Of a DNA stretch of 64,000 bases, positions 20,001 to 23,010 are shown one piece after another. Each line of letters begins with the position of its first letter. Positions within the stretch are counted from its first letter, which is position 1. The notes beneath the pieces were generated by a model. That model ran no database searches and was not told where the DNA came from. It saw nothing but the letters and a program-made list of their open reading frames with translations. Origin of the DNA: Corallococcus sp. NCRR. Its GTDB lineage: Bacteria; Myxococcota; Myxococcia; Myxococcales; Myxococcaceae. The DNA lies in NCBI RefSeq assembly GCF_026965535.1, contig NZ_CP114039.1, forward strand, positions 6,882,001-6,946,000. Direction: 5' to 3'. The position numbers and the translations under genes were made by a program.

Positions 20001-20386
20001 CGCTGGCGGACCTGGATGTGGACACGGCGGAGCTGGCGACGCTTGCGCCTGAAGCGTCGCTCGCGAGGGTGCTGGAGTCCGCGGCCCGGTCCGGCGCGCT
20101 CCCGCCCGGAGTGGACGCCACCGCCCTCTTCCAGGTGTTCGAGGCGAACCTCGAAGCGGCCCGGCGCTACCACCCGCCCGCGATAGAGCAGCGCGTGCTG
20201 CGCATCCAGGCGGAGGAGCTCGCCGATGACACGGGCACGGGTGACGGAGGCTGGACGGCGCTCGTGGGAGACCGGTTGGAGTCGCACCGCCTGCCGGGCA
20301 CCCACTACACGCTGCTGCGCGAGCCGGGGGTCCAGTCGGTGGCGGAGTTGCTGACGAAGGCGCTCCGCGACGCGGACAAGGAGTAG
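2..20386 (+). CDS. Giant NRPS, 3' part (5' end outside window): [degenerate A with MOX]-C-A-T-E-(C-A-T)x4-TE
   Basis: Multimodular non-ribosomal peptide synthetase. The frame is open from base 2, and the first residues align with the middle of a degenerate A domain in the paralogue at 37580, so the true start lies upstream and the GTG at 32 is not a real start. Domain order: remnant A with a luciferase-like monooxygenase inside it (to about 2013), C-A-T-E (2105-6640), C-A-T (6690-10040), C-A-T (10075-13225), C-A-T (13255-16395), C-A-T (16435-19560) and a type I TE (19561-20386). Five A domains look active, with intact TSGSTG and YGPTE motifs and YRTGD-type motifs (YDTGD in the third). Carrier domains have GGDS or GGHS serines. 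It is paralogous to 37580-58069 throughout. The TAG at 20384 is followed by a strong hairpin. Expected to be a cytoplasmic megasynthetase that finishes and releases a peptide started upstream. The product is not identifiable from sequence. Confidence 0.95.
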   Translation: MGPSDLSHLPVYAPEGAPVPVLVTTRALVASVRVDAARVVYVEDVPAATEATAVDVEPQALAWLLPTGRGQPAWALGHRELAEFFTGLDTRLSPPDGGAWLAASEPSSDRPDLEALWALTRGLRVVFPPERITARLVSLGDGGPRAKAMDLSLIYFANDEDTLTGPKYELLLEGAKFADANGFSAVWTPERHFHSFGGLYPQPAVVAAGLATVTKHLRLRSGSVVLPLHDPLLIAEQWSVVDNLSQGRVGLSVATGWHTQDFTFAPANYEKRRDILLEKLSTLRALWRGERFKRPAGAGSTAEVGLRPKPVQKELPVWLTATGNPETFRMAGELGAGVLTGLLSHSLEELKQKVALYRDAWRRNGHPGRGHITCMLHTYLGDDEQEVLRTVRQPLLGYFRSSVDISTSLLQAQGITDVQKLSPDDINAVLERTFENHAKNTGLLGTVDSAMRRLRDVRAADVDEVAALIDFGLDTPVVLDGLRRLAVVRERMDAEAAARQEQVLVEAEAGVEGLLELARQSGAVLLHTSARLARSLSELPGARESLSRVGALVLEGASVELGAALHRAAGVEVWLSGDAQEGALLPRTLAERIPANLQAWVLDAAGQPVPAGVVGELALAGAGLPTALWRAGDEEHRRLVPHPREASAKLFRTGRHARMRGDGRLEPVASPSRLPPPPVARPAVVEAPRPVAPAAPAVVNLGPPPIPRVSRDQPLPLSFAQQRLWYLQQLEPTSSAYNNPAIFRLTGELDRDALQTALDMMVVRHEVLRTTYSLEGDHAVQVIHPPRGLPLQHWDAPGDTPEAREAAMHRFCQEAIRQPFDLEKDVVRGALLRLGDREHVLFVTFHHAVSDAWCTMVIAHELTVNYTAFRAGQPSPLPELPVQYADYAVWQRAWLEGGVMEKQVAWWKDHLTGAPPLELPTDRPRPAVMSYAGARYTFLLPSEVSAPMLALGRKHGATTFMVLMALFQTVLSRYSGQEDFVVGTPIAGRTRPELEMLMGCFINTLPFRSRLSGMPSFVELLGRVRTQALEAFAHQDAPFERVLDAMQLPRDLSRTPLFQASINLVNTPEGKARPAGLELTQVEVPTGTSKFDLGMEVVENRAGFSCSLEYATALFDASTMERLAGHMVTLAREVVAHPKTPVALLPLMDETERQRVLRSWNDTFQDIPRDAVLPDLFARQVALRPDAVAVEFGDAHLTYAQLDARSNQWAHLLRGRGVGPDVLVAVCLERSLELIVSLLAILKAGGAYVPLDPSYPAPRLAAMLEDAPAKWVLTTRSMRGTVPLPQGVESVFVEELGATDLPTAPVVSGVRSRHLAYVDFTSGSTGRPKGVAVEHRAVMRLLHHPAFVDMSAGETFLHVAPISFDPATLEIWGPLLNGGRLVVFPPTSPSDLEVLAQVIQRHGVTSMMLTAGLFTQVVDLKPEALRGVRRLISGGDVIPPAQSRKVLEAHPGLTFLACYGPTEATVIASVHEMSDPAHVEPPVPLGRPITCTELYVLDAHGQPVPPGVPGELFIGGEGLARGYISRPDLTAERFVPHPFASRPGERLYRTGDLARWRPDGVLDFLGRTDHQVKVRGFRVELAEVEAALSAHPDVREAVAVVREDAPGDKRLVAYVVPASVPEPEVLREFMRQRVPDYMLPTVFVPLDALPLTAQDKVDRKALPAPKGQRDSRREYVAPRTRREQVLAQVLAQVLRVDRVGLDDNFFALGGDSIISLQVVARARQAGVRLQVKDLFQHPTLGALAAVARDGEATLAEQGPVVGDVPLTPIQVDLFEREPTYPHHFNHALLLKTRQPLKADLLQRALQALVTHHDALRLRYVHADDGTWRQEDVAPVEAPPELAQVDLSMLPPEARITAMEREAARLQADFDLATPPLVRVALFHFGAGEPQRLLLIIHHLVVDAVSWRILVEDLETAYLQLQSARAPVLPAKTTSFRSWAQRLQQHALSDELGAQEAFWQEALRGDVAPLPVDGPGPYTYASRSSVAVELDAEETRQLLQETPTGWRARIDDVLLTALGRTLGEWTGMPDVLIDLEGHGREELFADVDVSRTVGWFTSVAPALLRLPKGGSPGDGLRAVRDSLKAWPGRGIGFNLLRHLGPPETRARLAALPRAQVAFNYLGQLDGTAAASTLFTMSDEPVGPIVEPRAVQPHALAVDGSVFQGRLRMTFGYSHQQHHEATVRALAERFLSVLRELIAQRHSEDARRRTPGDFPLARLSQAALDAVLAAQGPTVEDLFPLSPLQEGMLFHALNTPEAAYYFEQAAWSSHSDVDIALFQRTWQTAVERNPMLRTAFVWEGLESPLQVVHSHATLPFIVHDWRHLPEAEQPAALAKLTSEDRARGFDVSRAPLSRMTVVRLGEARWRFLWSHHHLLMDGWSMGLFFQEVFALYDAVHAGTTPPPAGRPPFRDYIAWLDRRDAGEDERFWSEQLAGLTAPTPLPSARPASLVRPTTSEKRPDVRVTLPAPVTTALESFARRHQLTLNTLTQAAWALVLARHADTRDVIFGTTLSGRPPELPGADAMLGLLITTQPVRITLPAEGEPVLPWLQSLQTKLLGIQQHQYAPLVSTHGWSDIPRGQPLFQSLFVFENYPFDASVLRRFTAMDLRDLEFGDSTNYPLSATVVPREELQLNLAYDEGRFDADAVRRVLGQWRQALEGLLPPDARIEDVSLLSAGDRDWLLRTGTGGAMDFERESTLHARFERQAAETPDADAVVSDGTTLSFRELNTRANRLAWHLRSLGVGPEVTVALCLDRSVETVVAMLAVLKAGGAYVPLDPAAPAARKSFVLKDCGASVLVTTRALQETWHPEVPHLVRLDEKPVGQSDRFTDAERSSGPTEPVGQSDRFAETEPGAGDAKPVGQSDRFVATEPVLSDAAPVGQSDRFWETALAAGTTELVGQSDRFSENPPPVAGPTNLAYVIYTSGSTGTPKGVMVRHRSVAHLRQAMNAACFTQASGPLRVALNAPYSFDVSVGQLALMLEGHTLCVVPEAVRQDPEAMLKWLEQQRVDVLDCTPSQFKLLLEAGFLEQRHVPAYVLLAGEAVDEVTWRTLAETRRTQAFNLYGPTEATVYATWERISGSARATPVIGRPLANLNAYVLDAHHRWVPVGTPGELCLSGEGVTRGYLGRPDLTAERFVPDPFSTEPGARLYRTGDKARWREDGTLEYLGRLDFQVKLRGYRIELGEIESALRTHPDIRDAVVLVREDRLIAWVAPQVDTAPLRQHLRRTLPEYMVPATFVALDALPQTANGKVDRNALPSPEAAPASERVIEPPSTPTEVTLAALWSEVLRVPAVGRHDGFFELGGHSLLATQLVSRVRARFGMELPLRALLEGPTVAELARRIDALHQPQSHEASALPSLVRAERPDVLPLSFAQQRMWFAEQLGTAGTAYSLPNLLDLDGSLDVIVLLAAFDELVRRHEALRTTFQSREGTPSQVIHPPFPMSLRHADLSALPTQEAREAEVSRLAREESSTPFDLEQGPLFRGLLMKLGPTKHVLLLNTHHIIMDGWSTGVLVREMGALYAAFAAEQPSPLPALTVQFADHALWQRAWFQGEVLASQVAYWRAQLEGAAPYLELPTDHPRPAGQGAYRASSQPLVLSRELSEAVEAYARQASATPFMVLLSAFQLLLHRYSGQEDVLVGAPIAGRRHAESESLIGYFANTVVLRTRVRGTPRFRELLEQVRATTLGAYEHQDLPFEKLVEALQPERDLGRTPLFQVTFTLQNAPMPELSLPGLTLKGREDLKASTVFDLQCVLSRGPDGFEGVLGFNQDLFDADTVAGMVEHLRVLLESALRSPDMRLPELPWLTGAERQRLLSDWSGTSRDFPRDASVATLFTEQAARTPDATALKAGERRMSYAALDRASNQLAHHLRRQGVRPGHRVGLCLERSFESITALLGILKAGAAYVPVDPQAPAERIAWVLREAGVSLLVTVEAVADELPAMTDLQVLLDADAAVIARQSEAALDVAVSSQALAYVMFTSGSTGRPKGVSVPHRGITRLVRGADFIHFGPEEVFLHLAPLAFDASTLEVWGALLNGATLVVAPAGALSLGDTGALLRREGITTLWLTAALFDQMVLHQGEALARVKQVLAGGDVLPVERVREHLKRLPPGAVLVNGYGPTENTTFSATHTLRAGDTVGRSVPIGRPLSNSTAWVLDAALQPVPPGVPGTLYVGGDGLAWGYLQRPDLTAERFIPHPFATEPGARLYDTGDRVRWQRDGTLEFLGRTDFQVKLRGFRVELGEIEAVLRLSPEVEEAVVVVREDVPGDKRLVAYVVSGEGLDTGALRVSVQKQLPEYMVPSAIVVLPKLPLSANGKVDRKALPAPKARVADPASATPRSALEKTLAGIWAEVLHLETVDIHGDFFELGGHSLLATQVVARIRSTLGLELPLGELFRAPTVASLAERLVDARRTQAPPLVPVSRASAPPLSFAQQRLWFIDQLEPGSPLYNMPLALSLTGDLDVDALRGSLDALMARHESLRTTFRMEAGKPVQDIHPEGHVPMERVDLTVLGNRAARQAEAQRLGHAETLKPFDLKRGPVIRALLMKLEEREHVLVLHLHHIVSDGWSLGVLVRELTALYEALRAGRSAALPELPVQYADYAVWQRGWLQGGVLQAQVEWWKQQLSGAPFVLDMPTDRPRTVGADRRGGRIRVTLPRALSERVDALAQAEGTTPFMALLAAFQAVLSRASGQDDVLVGSPIANRRQAETEGLIGFFVNMLVLRGRFGARTTFRELLAQIRATTLGAYEHQDIPFEHLVEALQPERDLGRTPLFQAMFALQNAPLPELAVPGLTVAPAHLEGDAPSQFELALNLSRSAEGYEGHLGFAADLFDTATIERLFAQLRRLLEAVCDAPDLPLADVSLVSPEELVRLVRVGSGERVDFERDATLHGLIERQVARTPDAPAVVFEESSLTYRQLDTRANQLAWRLRSLGVGPEVKVALCLERSVEAIVALLAVLKAGGAFVPLDPSAPAARRDFVLKDSGASVLVTTEAACGDWSPYGVHEVWLDVEQTGLGALSHEPLPALTGPEHLAYVLYTSGSTGRPKGVMVQHRTLLNMHRAFNRAFYAGQPRGQRVSVNAPLYFDAVMDRVVQLIDGHCLHIVPDALRVDPEAMLTWLEQHRIDSFDCTPAQLKPLLAAGMLGRAWVPPLVMMGGDALDVESWRKLAATDRTRVFNGYGPTECTVGTAGVTIQGSSRTEPFIGRPMANLNAYVLDARQRLVPIGMPGELCFSGESVTRGYLGRPDLTAERFVPDPFSADPGARLYRTGDRGRWRPDGTLEFMGRLDFQVKLRGYRIELGEIEATLRTHAGVNDAVALVREDVPGDARLVAYVVTDGDTEGLREHLRRHLPEYMVPSAFVALPALPLTPNGKLDRRALPSPEARLRAARSYEAPATPAEVALASLWEELLNVPVVGRNDHFFELGGHSILATQLVSRIRARFGVDVGVRALFESPTVAALAQRLPDAPEANALQPLRPAATPGPHPLSFAQQRLWFIDQLEPGSALYNMPTALRLTGTVDVPALQQAFDALVDRHEALRTTFESRDGEPSQRVHPAPTGVLSVVDLSNLPGGEREAEAARLASEDALTPFDLATGPLVRLTLLKLGEAEHVLLLCMHHAIGDGWSMSILVREVTALYEAFRQGQPSPLAPLPVQYPDFAVWQRGWLQGEVLDAQLAWWTQQLAGAPQALALPTDKPRPPQRSARGATFPVRLSQPLSEAVEALAQAEGATPFMVLLTAFQTLLHRYSGQEDLLVGTSIAGRRHAETEGLIGFFVNTLVLRARFDGRPSFRTLLAQVRATTLGAYEHQDIPFERLVEAVQPARDLSRTPLIQALFGLQNVPDAEVRLPELTLRPVEVDLHSTKFDLDLSMARTERGFEGALSYATDLFEPATARRLSEHFVQLLEGAITRPDAKVDSLPLLTAEERQWVLEEWSGETAAFEADVPFHARFEQQVTRTPKAPAVVMGDTTVSFHQLNVRANQLAHHLRSLGVGPDVPVAFCLERSPEAIVALLGILKAGGAYVPLDPAAPEARKAFILENSGAAVLLTTQAQVESWQPPARHVVRLDADARRIESSSPGNPRSGVRPEHLAYVIYTSGSTGMPKGVMIQHRSLAHLRRAMNETCFERASSRPLRVSVNAPYFFDASVQQLSLLLDGHCLCLVPEAVRRDPEAMLAWVEQHRIDVLDTTPSQYQLLLGAGLLEREHVPSLCSIGGEAMDEVTWRTLAATERTWAFNAYGPTECTVNATIAPIQGSPMPTPVIGRPLLNLGAYVLDANLNPVSVGVPGELFISGEGLARGYRHRPDLTAERFIPHPFSTEPGARMYRTGDRVRWMQDGTLEYLGRLDFQVKLRGYRIELGEIEAALRASPGVRDATVVLREDVPGLPRLVAYVTPEVDTAPLRSHLQRSLPEYMVPAAYVALPVLPLTPNGKVDRKALPVPVDGPMSTETHVGPRNEAEARIAALWAEALGVSNVDVRASFFELGGHSLLAVRLMAAVHRETGRKLPLSALFQAPSVERFAVLLGEAEPKPFTPLVPFTTEGTGTPFFCVHPVGGNVLAYAELARKLGTAQPFYGIQARGLDGTDQPLDTVEALAASYVRAVRGVQPHGPYRLGGWSLGGVIAYEMAYQLREAGEAVELVAMIDSYVPETVPDSEPDLDRTLAVGMFAQDLMGVSLADLDVDTAELATLAPEASLARVLESAARSGALPPGVDATALFQVFEANLEAARRYHPPAIEQRVLRIQAEELADDTGTGDGGWTALVGDRLESHRLPGTHYTLLREPGVQSVAELLTKALRDADKE
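2105..6640 (+). other. Module 1 of first line: C-A-T-E
   Basis: The C domain begins at PLPLSFAQQRLWYLQ, with active site HHAVSDAWC near 2537. The A domain (about 3480-5000) has FTSGSTGRPKG and ACYGPTE. Pocket residues by eye are D-P-L-M-I-G-C-V-I, which I cannot assign. The carrier has LGGDSI with the phosphopantetheine serine at 5135-5137; the GGDS form is typical of carriers that feed epimerases. The E domain (about 5273-6620) has HHLVVDAVSWRIL and FNYLGQLDG. The residue added here should therefore be presented in D-configuration. The paralogous module at 40060-44590 has pocket D-P-L-L-V-G-C-L-L, so specificity may have shifted slightly. Confidence 0.88.
6690..10040 (+). other. Module 2 of first line: C(DCL)-A-T with repeat-expanded A domain
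   Basis: The C domain starts EDLFPLSPLQEGMLFHAL and has HHHLLMDGWS. This is the form that follows an E domain and takes a D-aminoacyl donor. The A domain (about 8063-9780) carries five 57-bp in-frame repeats between core motifs A2 and A3 (8454-8706). After them it has YTSGSTGTPKG and NLYGPTEATVY. The pocket by eye is D-V-G-D-L-A-L-V-Y. This differs completely from the positional paralogue at 46010-47490 (D-A-E-D-S-G-G-V-D) and nearly equals that of module 8 of the second line (D-V-A-D-L-A-L-V-Y). The carrier has LGGHSLLATQ near 9900. The substrate is not assigned. Confidence 0.88.
8454..8706 (+). repeat. Five in-frame repeats, exact 57-bp period, each with a 25-bp near-palindrome
   Basis: Copies start at 8454, 8511, 8568, 8625 and 8682, exactly 57 bp (19 codons) apart. 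Each 25-bp element reads AACCT, then GTCGGACA twice, then GGTT, and is a near-palindrome (arms AACCTGTC and GACAGGTT). Copies 1-3 are identical; copies 4 and 5 differ only in the first six bases. The encoded peptide is (E/K)PVGQSDRF followed by about 11 variable residues. The position is a loop between A2 and A3 of the module-2 A domain. The paralogue has a single copy at 46395-46419. Confidence 0.95.
10075..13225 (+). other. Module 3 of first line: C-A-T, valine-like pocket
   Basis: The C domain has HHIIMDGWS, the LCL-like form. The A domain (about 11465-12980) has FTSGSTGRPKG and NGYGPTENTTF. The pocket by eye is D-A-L-W-A-G-G-T-F, close to the DAxWxGGTFK family associated with valine or similar aliphatic residues. 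Valine is therefore a tentative call. The carrier has LGGHSLLATQ near 13095. The corresponding module at 47800-50945 has an identical pocket, and a 221-bp stretch of the A domain (12647-12867 versus 50363-50583) is identical at the nucleotide level. Confidence 0.85.
13255..16395 (+). other. Module 4 of first line: C-A-T
   Basis: The C domain begins APPLSFAQQRLWFIDQLEP and has HHIVSDGWS. The A domain (about 14636-16130) has YTSGSTGRPKG and NGYGPTECTVG. The pocket by eye is D-A-D-D-M-G-G-V-G, which I cannot assign. The carrier has LGGHSILATQ. The paralogue at 50985-54110 differs from this pocket only at the last position (C for G). Confidence 0.85.
16435..19560 (+). other. Module 5 of first line: C-A-T, Gln/Glu-like pocket
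   Basis: The C domain has HHAIGDGWS. The A domain (about 17810-19300) has YTSGSTGMPKG and NAYGPTECTVN. The pocket by eye is D-A-Q-D-S-G-A-V-N, reminiscent of the DAQDLGVVDK glutamine code; Gln or Glu is a weak guess. The carrier has LGGHSLLAVRL, with the serine just after 19430. The positional paralogue at 54150-57265 has the same flanks but a different pocket core (D-V-A-D-L-A-L-V-Y). Confidence 0.85.
19561..20386 (+). other. Terminal type I thioesterase of first line
   Basis: An alpha/beta-hydrolase TE is fused to the last carrier. The nucleophile motif GWSLGG has its serine codon at 19826-19828. The likely catalytic histidine is in LPGTHYTLLREP near the C-terminus. It should release the chain by hydrolysis or macrocyclisation; which one cannot be read from sequence. 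Nucleotide identity to 57270-58069 is very high around the active site. The segment between the nucleophile and the C-terminus differs by small indels. Confidence 0.9.
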
Positions 20387-20395
20387 CGCGCCAAC

Positions 20396-20423
20396 CCCCG
20401 CTCCCTCCATCGAGGGGGCGGGG
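20396..20423 (+). terminator. Hairpin terminator of first NRPS gene
   Basis: A 12-bp stem, CCCCGCTCCCTC pairing with GAGGGGGCGGGG (one G-U pair), with a CATC loop, begins 10 bases after the TAG stop. There is no following T-run, so this is a strong GC hairpin rather than a textbook intrinsic terminator. The identical stem recurs after the second NRPS gene. Confidence 0.7.
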
Positions 20424-20636
20424 TCATACGGGATGTATCAGTTGGATCAAGGTAGAAAGGTTTCATGGGGTGGTTGAAGGGGCTTCTCGGCCGCGTGTGA
20501 GTGCGTGCCGAGTCCCCGCTCCCCGAGTGGGCTGGCGTCGCGAACCCGCCGGGATTCGTGACCAGGAGTGCCGAGGAATTGAGCACTCGGGCTGCTATTA
20601 AGTGTCGGCGGTTTTTCGACACATGGATGGCTCCCC
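20424..20636 (+). promoter_or_regulatory. Spacer between the two NRPS genes; presumed promoter region
   Basis: This 213-bp stretch has no gene and is locally richer in A and T than its surroundings. It must hold the start signals for the second NRPS gene unless transcription reads through. I see a 6-bp inverted repeat GAGTGC (20566-20571) / GCACTC (20583-20588), with an 11-base spacer, close to an AT-rich TATTAA (20596-20601). No convincing -35/-10 pair or sigma-54 site is visible, so promoter placement is a guess. Confidence 0.35.
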
Positions 20637-23010
20637 GTGCACGACTTCTCGCGAACCCTTCCTGGCGTCCTGCTGAAGCTCGCCCAAGGGCCATCCGCCC
20701 ACGCGCCGCTCTACACATTCCTGGGTGAGTCCGACGGTGAAGAGACCGTCTGGAGCGCGTTCGATCTGGACGTCCGGGCGCGGCGAATCGCGACCGCATT
20801 GCGTGAGCGAAGCGCGCGAGGCGAGCGCGTGCTGCTGCTGTACCCGCCGGGACTGGACTACATCGCGGGCTTCTTCGGCTGCCTGTACGCGGGAGCGGTG
20901 GCGGTGCCCGCGTATCCGCCGGACCCGATGCGGCTGGAGCGCACCCTGCCCCGCCTGCGCGCCATCATCCAGGACGCGCGCGCGTCGGTGGTGCTCACCA
21001 CGTCGGGCATCCTCGGACTGTCGGACTTCGTCTTCGAGCAGGCGCCGGACTTCCGAGAGCTGCACTGGATGGCGACGGACGCGTTGCCGGAGGGCGGCGA
21101 GAGGGACTGGGTGGCTCCGGAGGGACTGGGCGCGGAGTCGCTCGCGTTCCTTCAGTACACGTCCGGGAGTACGGGCACGCCGAAGGGCGTGATGCTCACG
21201 CACGGCAACCTGCTGCACAACCTGTCGCTCATCCACGGTGCGTTCGGCGCGCGTGCGGACAGCGTGGGCGTCATCTGGCTGCCGCCGTACCACGACATGG
21301 GGCTCATCGGCGGCATCCTGGAGCCGCTGTACGGGGGCTTCCCGGTGGCGTTGATGTCGCCCATGTCCTTCCTCAAGCGGCCCATGGCGTGGCTGGAGGC
21401 GGTGTCTCGCTTCGGGGGCACCATCAGCGGCGGGCCCAACTTCGCGTTCGACTTGTGCGTGCGCAAGAGCACGCCGGAGCAGCGCCAAGCGTTGGACTTG
21501 AGCCGGTGGGAGGTGGCCTTCTGCGGCGCGGAGCCGATTCGCCCGGAGACGCTGGAGCGTTTCGTGGAGGCGTTCGGCCCCAGTGGCTTCCGGCGTGAGG
21601 CCTTCTATCCGTGCTACGGCCTGGCGGAAGGCACGCTCATCGTCTCCGGAGGCGAGAAGTCGACGCCGCCGGTGTCGGTGACGATTTCGGGCGAGGCGAT
21701 GGAGCGGCACCGCGCGGAGGAAGTGGTCGCGGCGGAGCCTGGGGCGCGCACGCTGGTGGGGTGCGGCCGGACGCTGGAGGCGCAGCGAATCGCCATCGTG
21801 GATCCGGAGACGCTGGAGCGGCGTGGGCCTGGGGAGGTGGGCGAAATCTGGGTGTCGGGGCCGAGCGTGGCCCAGGGGTATTGGGGCCGAGAGGAAGCGA
21901 CGCGCGAGACATTCCATGCGCGCATCGCCCATGAGGACGGCGGGCCGTACCTGCGCACCGGGGACCTGGGCTTCCTGCGCCCGGAGGGCGAGCTGTACGT
22001 CACGGGACGGCGCAAGGACCTCATCATCCTGCGAGGGAGAAACCACTACCCGCAGGACCTGGAGGCGACGGTGGAGGGAGCGCACCCGGCGCTGAGGCCC
22101 GGGGGCGGCGCCGTCTTCGCGGTGGAGGTGGGGGGCGAGGAGCGCGCGGTTGTCGTGCAGGAAATCGACGTGCGGCGGCTGGGCGGACTGCGTGAGCAGT
22201 TGGCGGCGGCGGACGCGGCGGTGGGCACCCTCCGTCAGCGGCTGGCGGAGTCGCACGAGGTACAGGCGCACGCGGTGGTGCTGATTGAGCCGGGCAGTCT
22301 GCCGAAGACGTCCAGCGGCAAGGTGCAGCGGCATGCGTGCCGCGCGGCCTTCCTCGCGGGGACGTTGCAGGAGGTGACGGCGTGGCGGGCGGTGCCGCCA
22401 GGCGGCACGGCTCGGGCTCCCCTCCCCGCTTCATCCGCGGCGCCAGGCTTCGGTGCATCTGGACTGGGGGCTTCGACTGAGGCCCGCGCTGCATCCATTC
22501 CGGGCGACGGCAGGCCCAGGTCCGACACAGCAGCGAGCATCAGCGCGTCTGTGCTGGTGGCTTCGACTGAAGCCGCTGATTCGGGAGCCGCCGCTTCCGG
22601 TTCTGGAGCCGCTGCTTCAGCCGTCCTGGGCTCTGGCGCGACTGGGGCCACCAGGCCTTTGGCCTCGTCTGGTCCGTCGGCGGGTCATGAGGGCCGAGCC
22701 GTCAGCTCTACTTCTCCTGGCGCTGGTTCGGAAGCGCGCGAAGCGGTGTCCGGCTCCAAGGGGCTGCCCGCGAATCCGGATGAGGCAGAGTTGGTCGCGT
22801 GGCTGCGCGATGTCGTGGCCCGTCACATGCGCATGCGCCGTGAGGACATCGACGTCGATGCTCCAGTGACGCGCTACGGATTGGACTCGCTGGGCGCGGT
22901 GGAACTGGCGCATGAAATGGGTGTCGGCGCGACGCGCCTGACGGTGCCCATGGAGTGGTTGCTCCAGGGGCCGAGCATCACGTCCCTGGCGCGGCAGCTG
23001 CTCTCGGCCC
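20637..23010 (+). other. Loading unit: fatty acyl-AMP ligase (FAAL) and ACP
   Basis: The FAAL (20637 to about 22400) shows YTSGSTGTPKGVMLTHGN, WLPPYHDMGLIGG, the FAAL-type segment GGPNFAFDLC and RTGDLGFL. FAALs activate free fatty acids as acyl-adenylates and transfer them to an ACP without CoA. A roughly 130-residue Ala/Ser/Gly-rich linker (22400-22790) follows. The ACP has GLDSLGAVEL, with the phosphopantetheine serine at 22887-22889. This arrangement supplies an acyl starter in trans-free, fused form. Chain length cannot be read from sequence. Confidence 0.92.
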
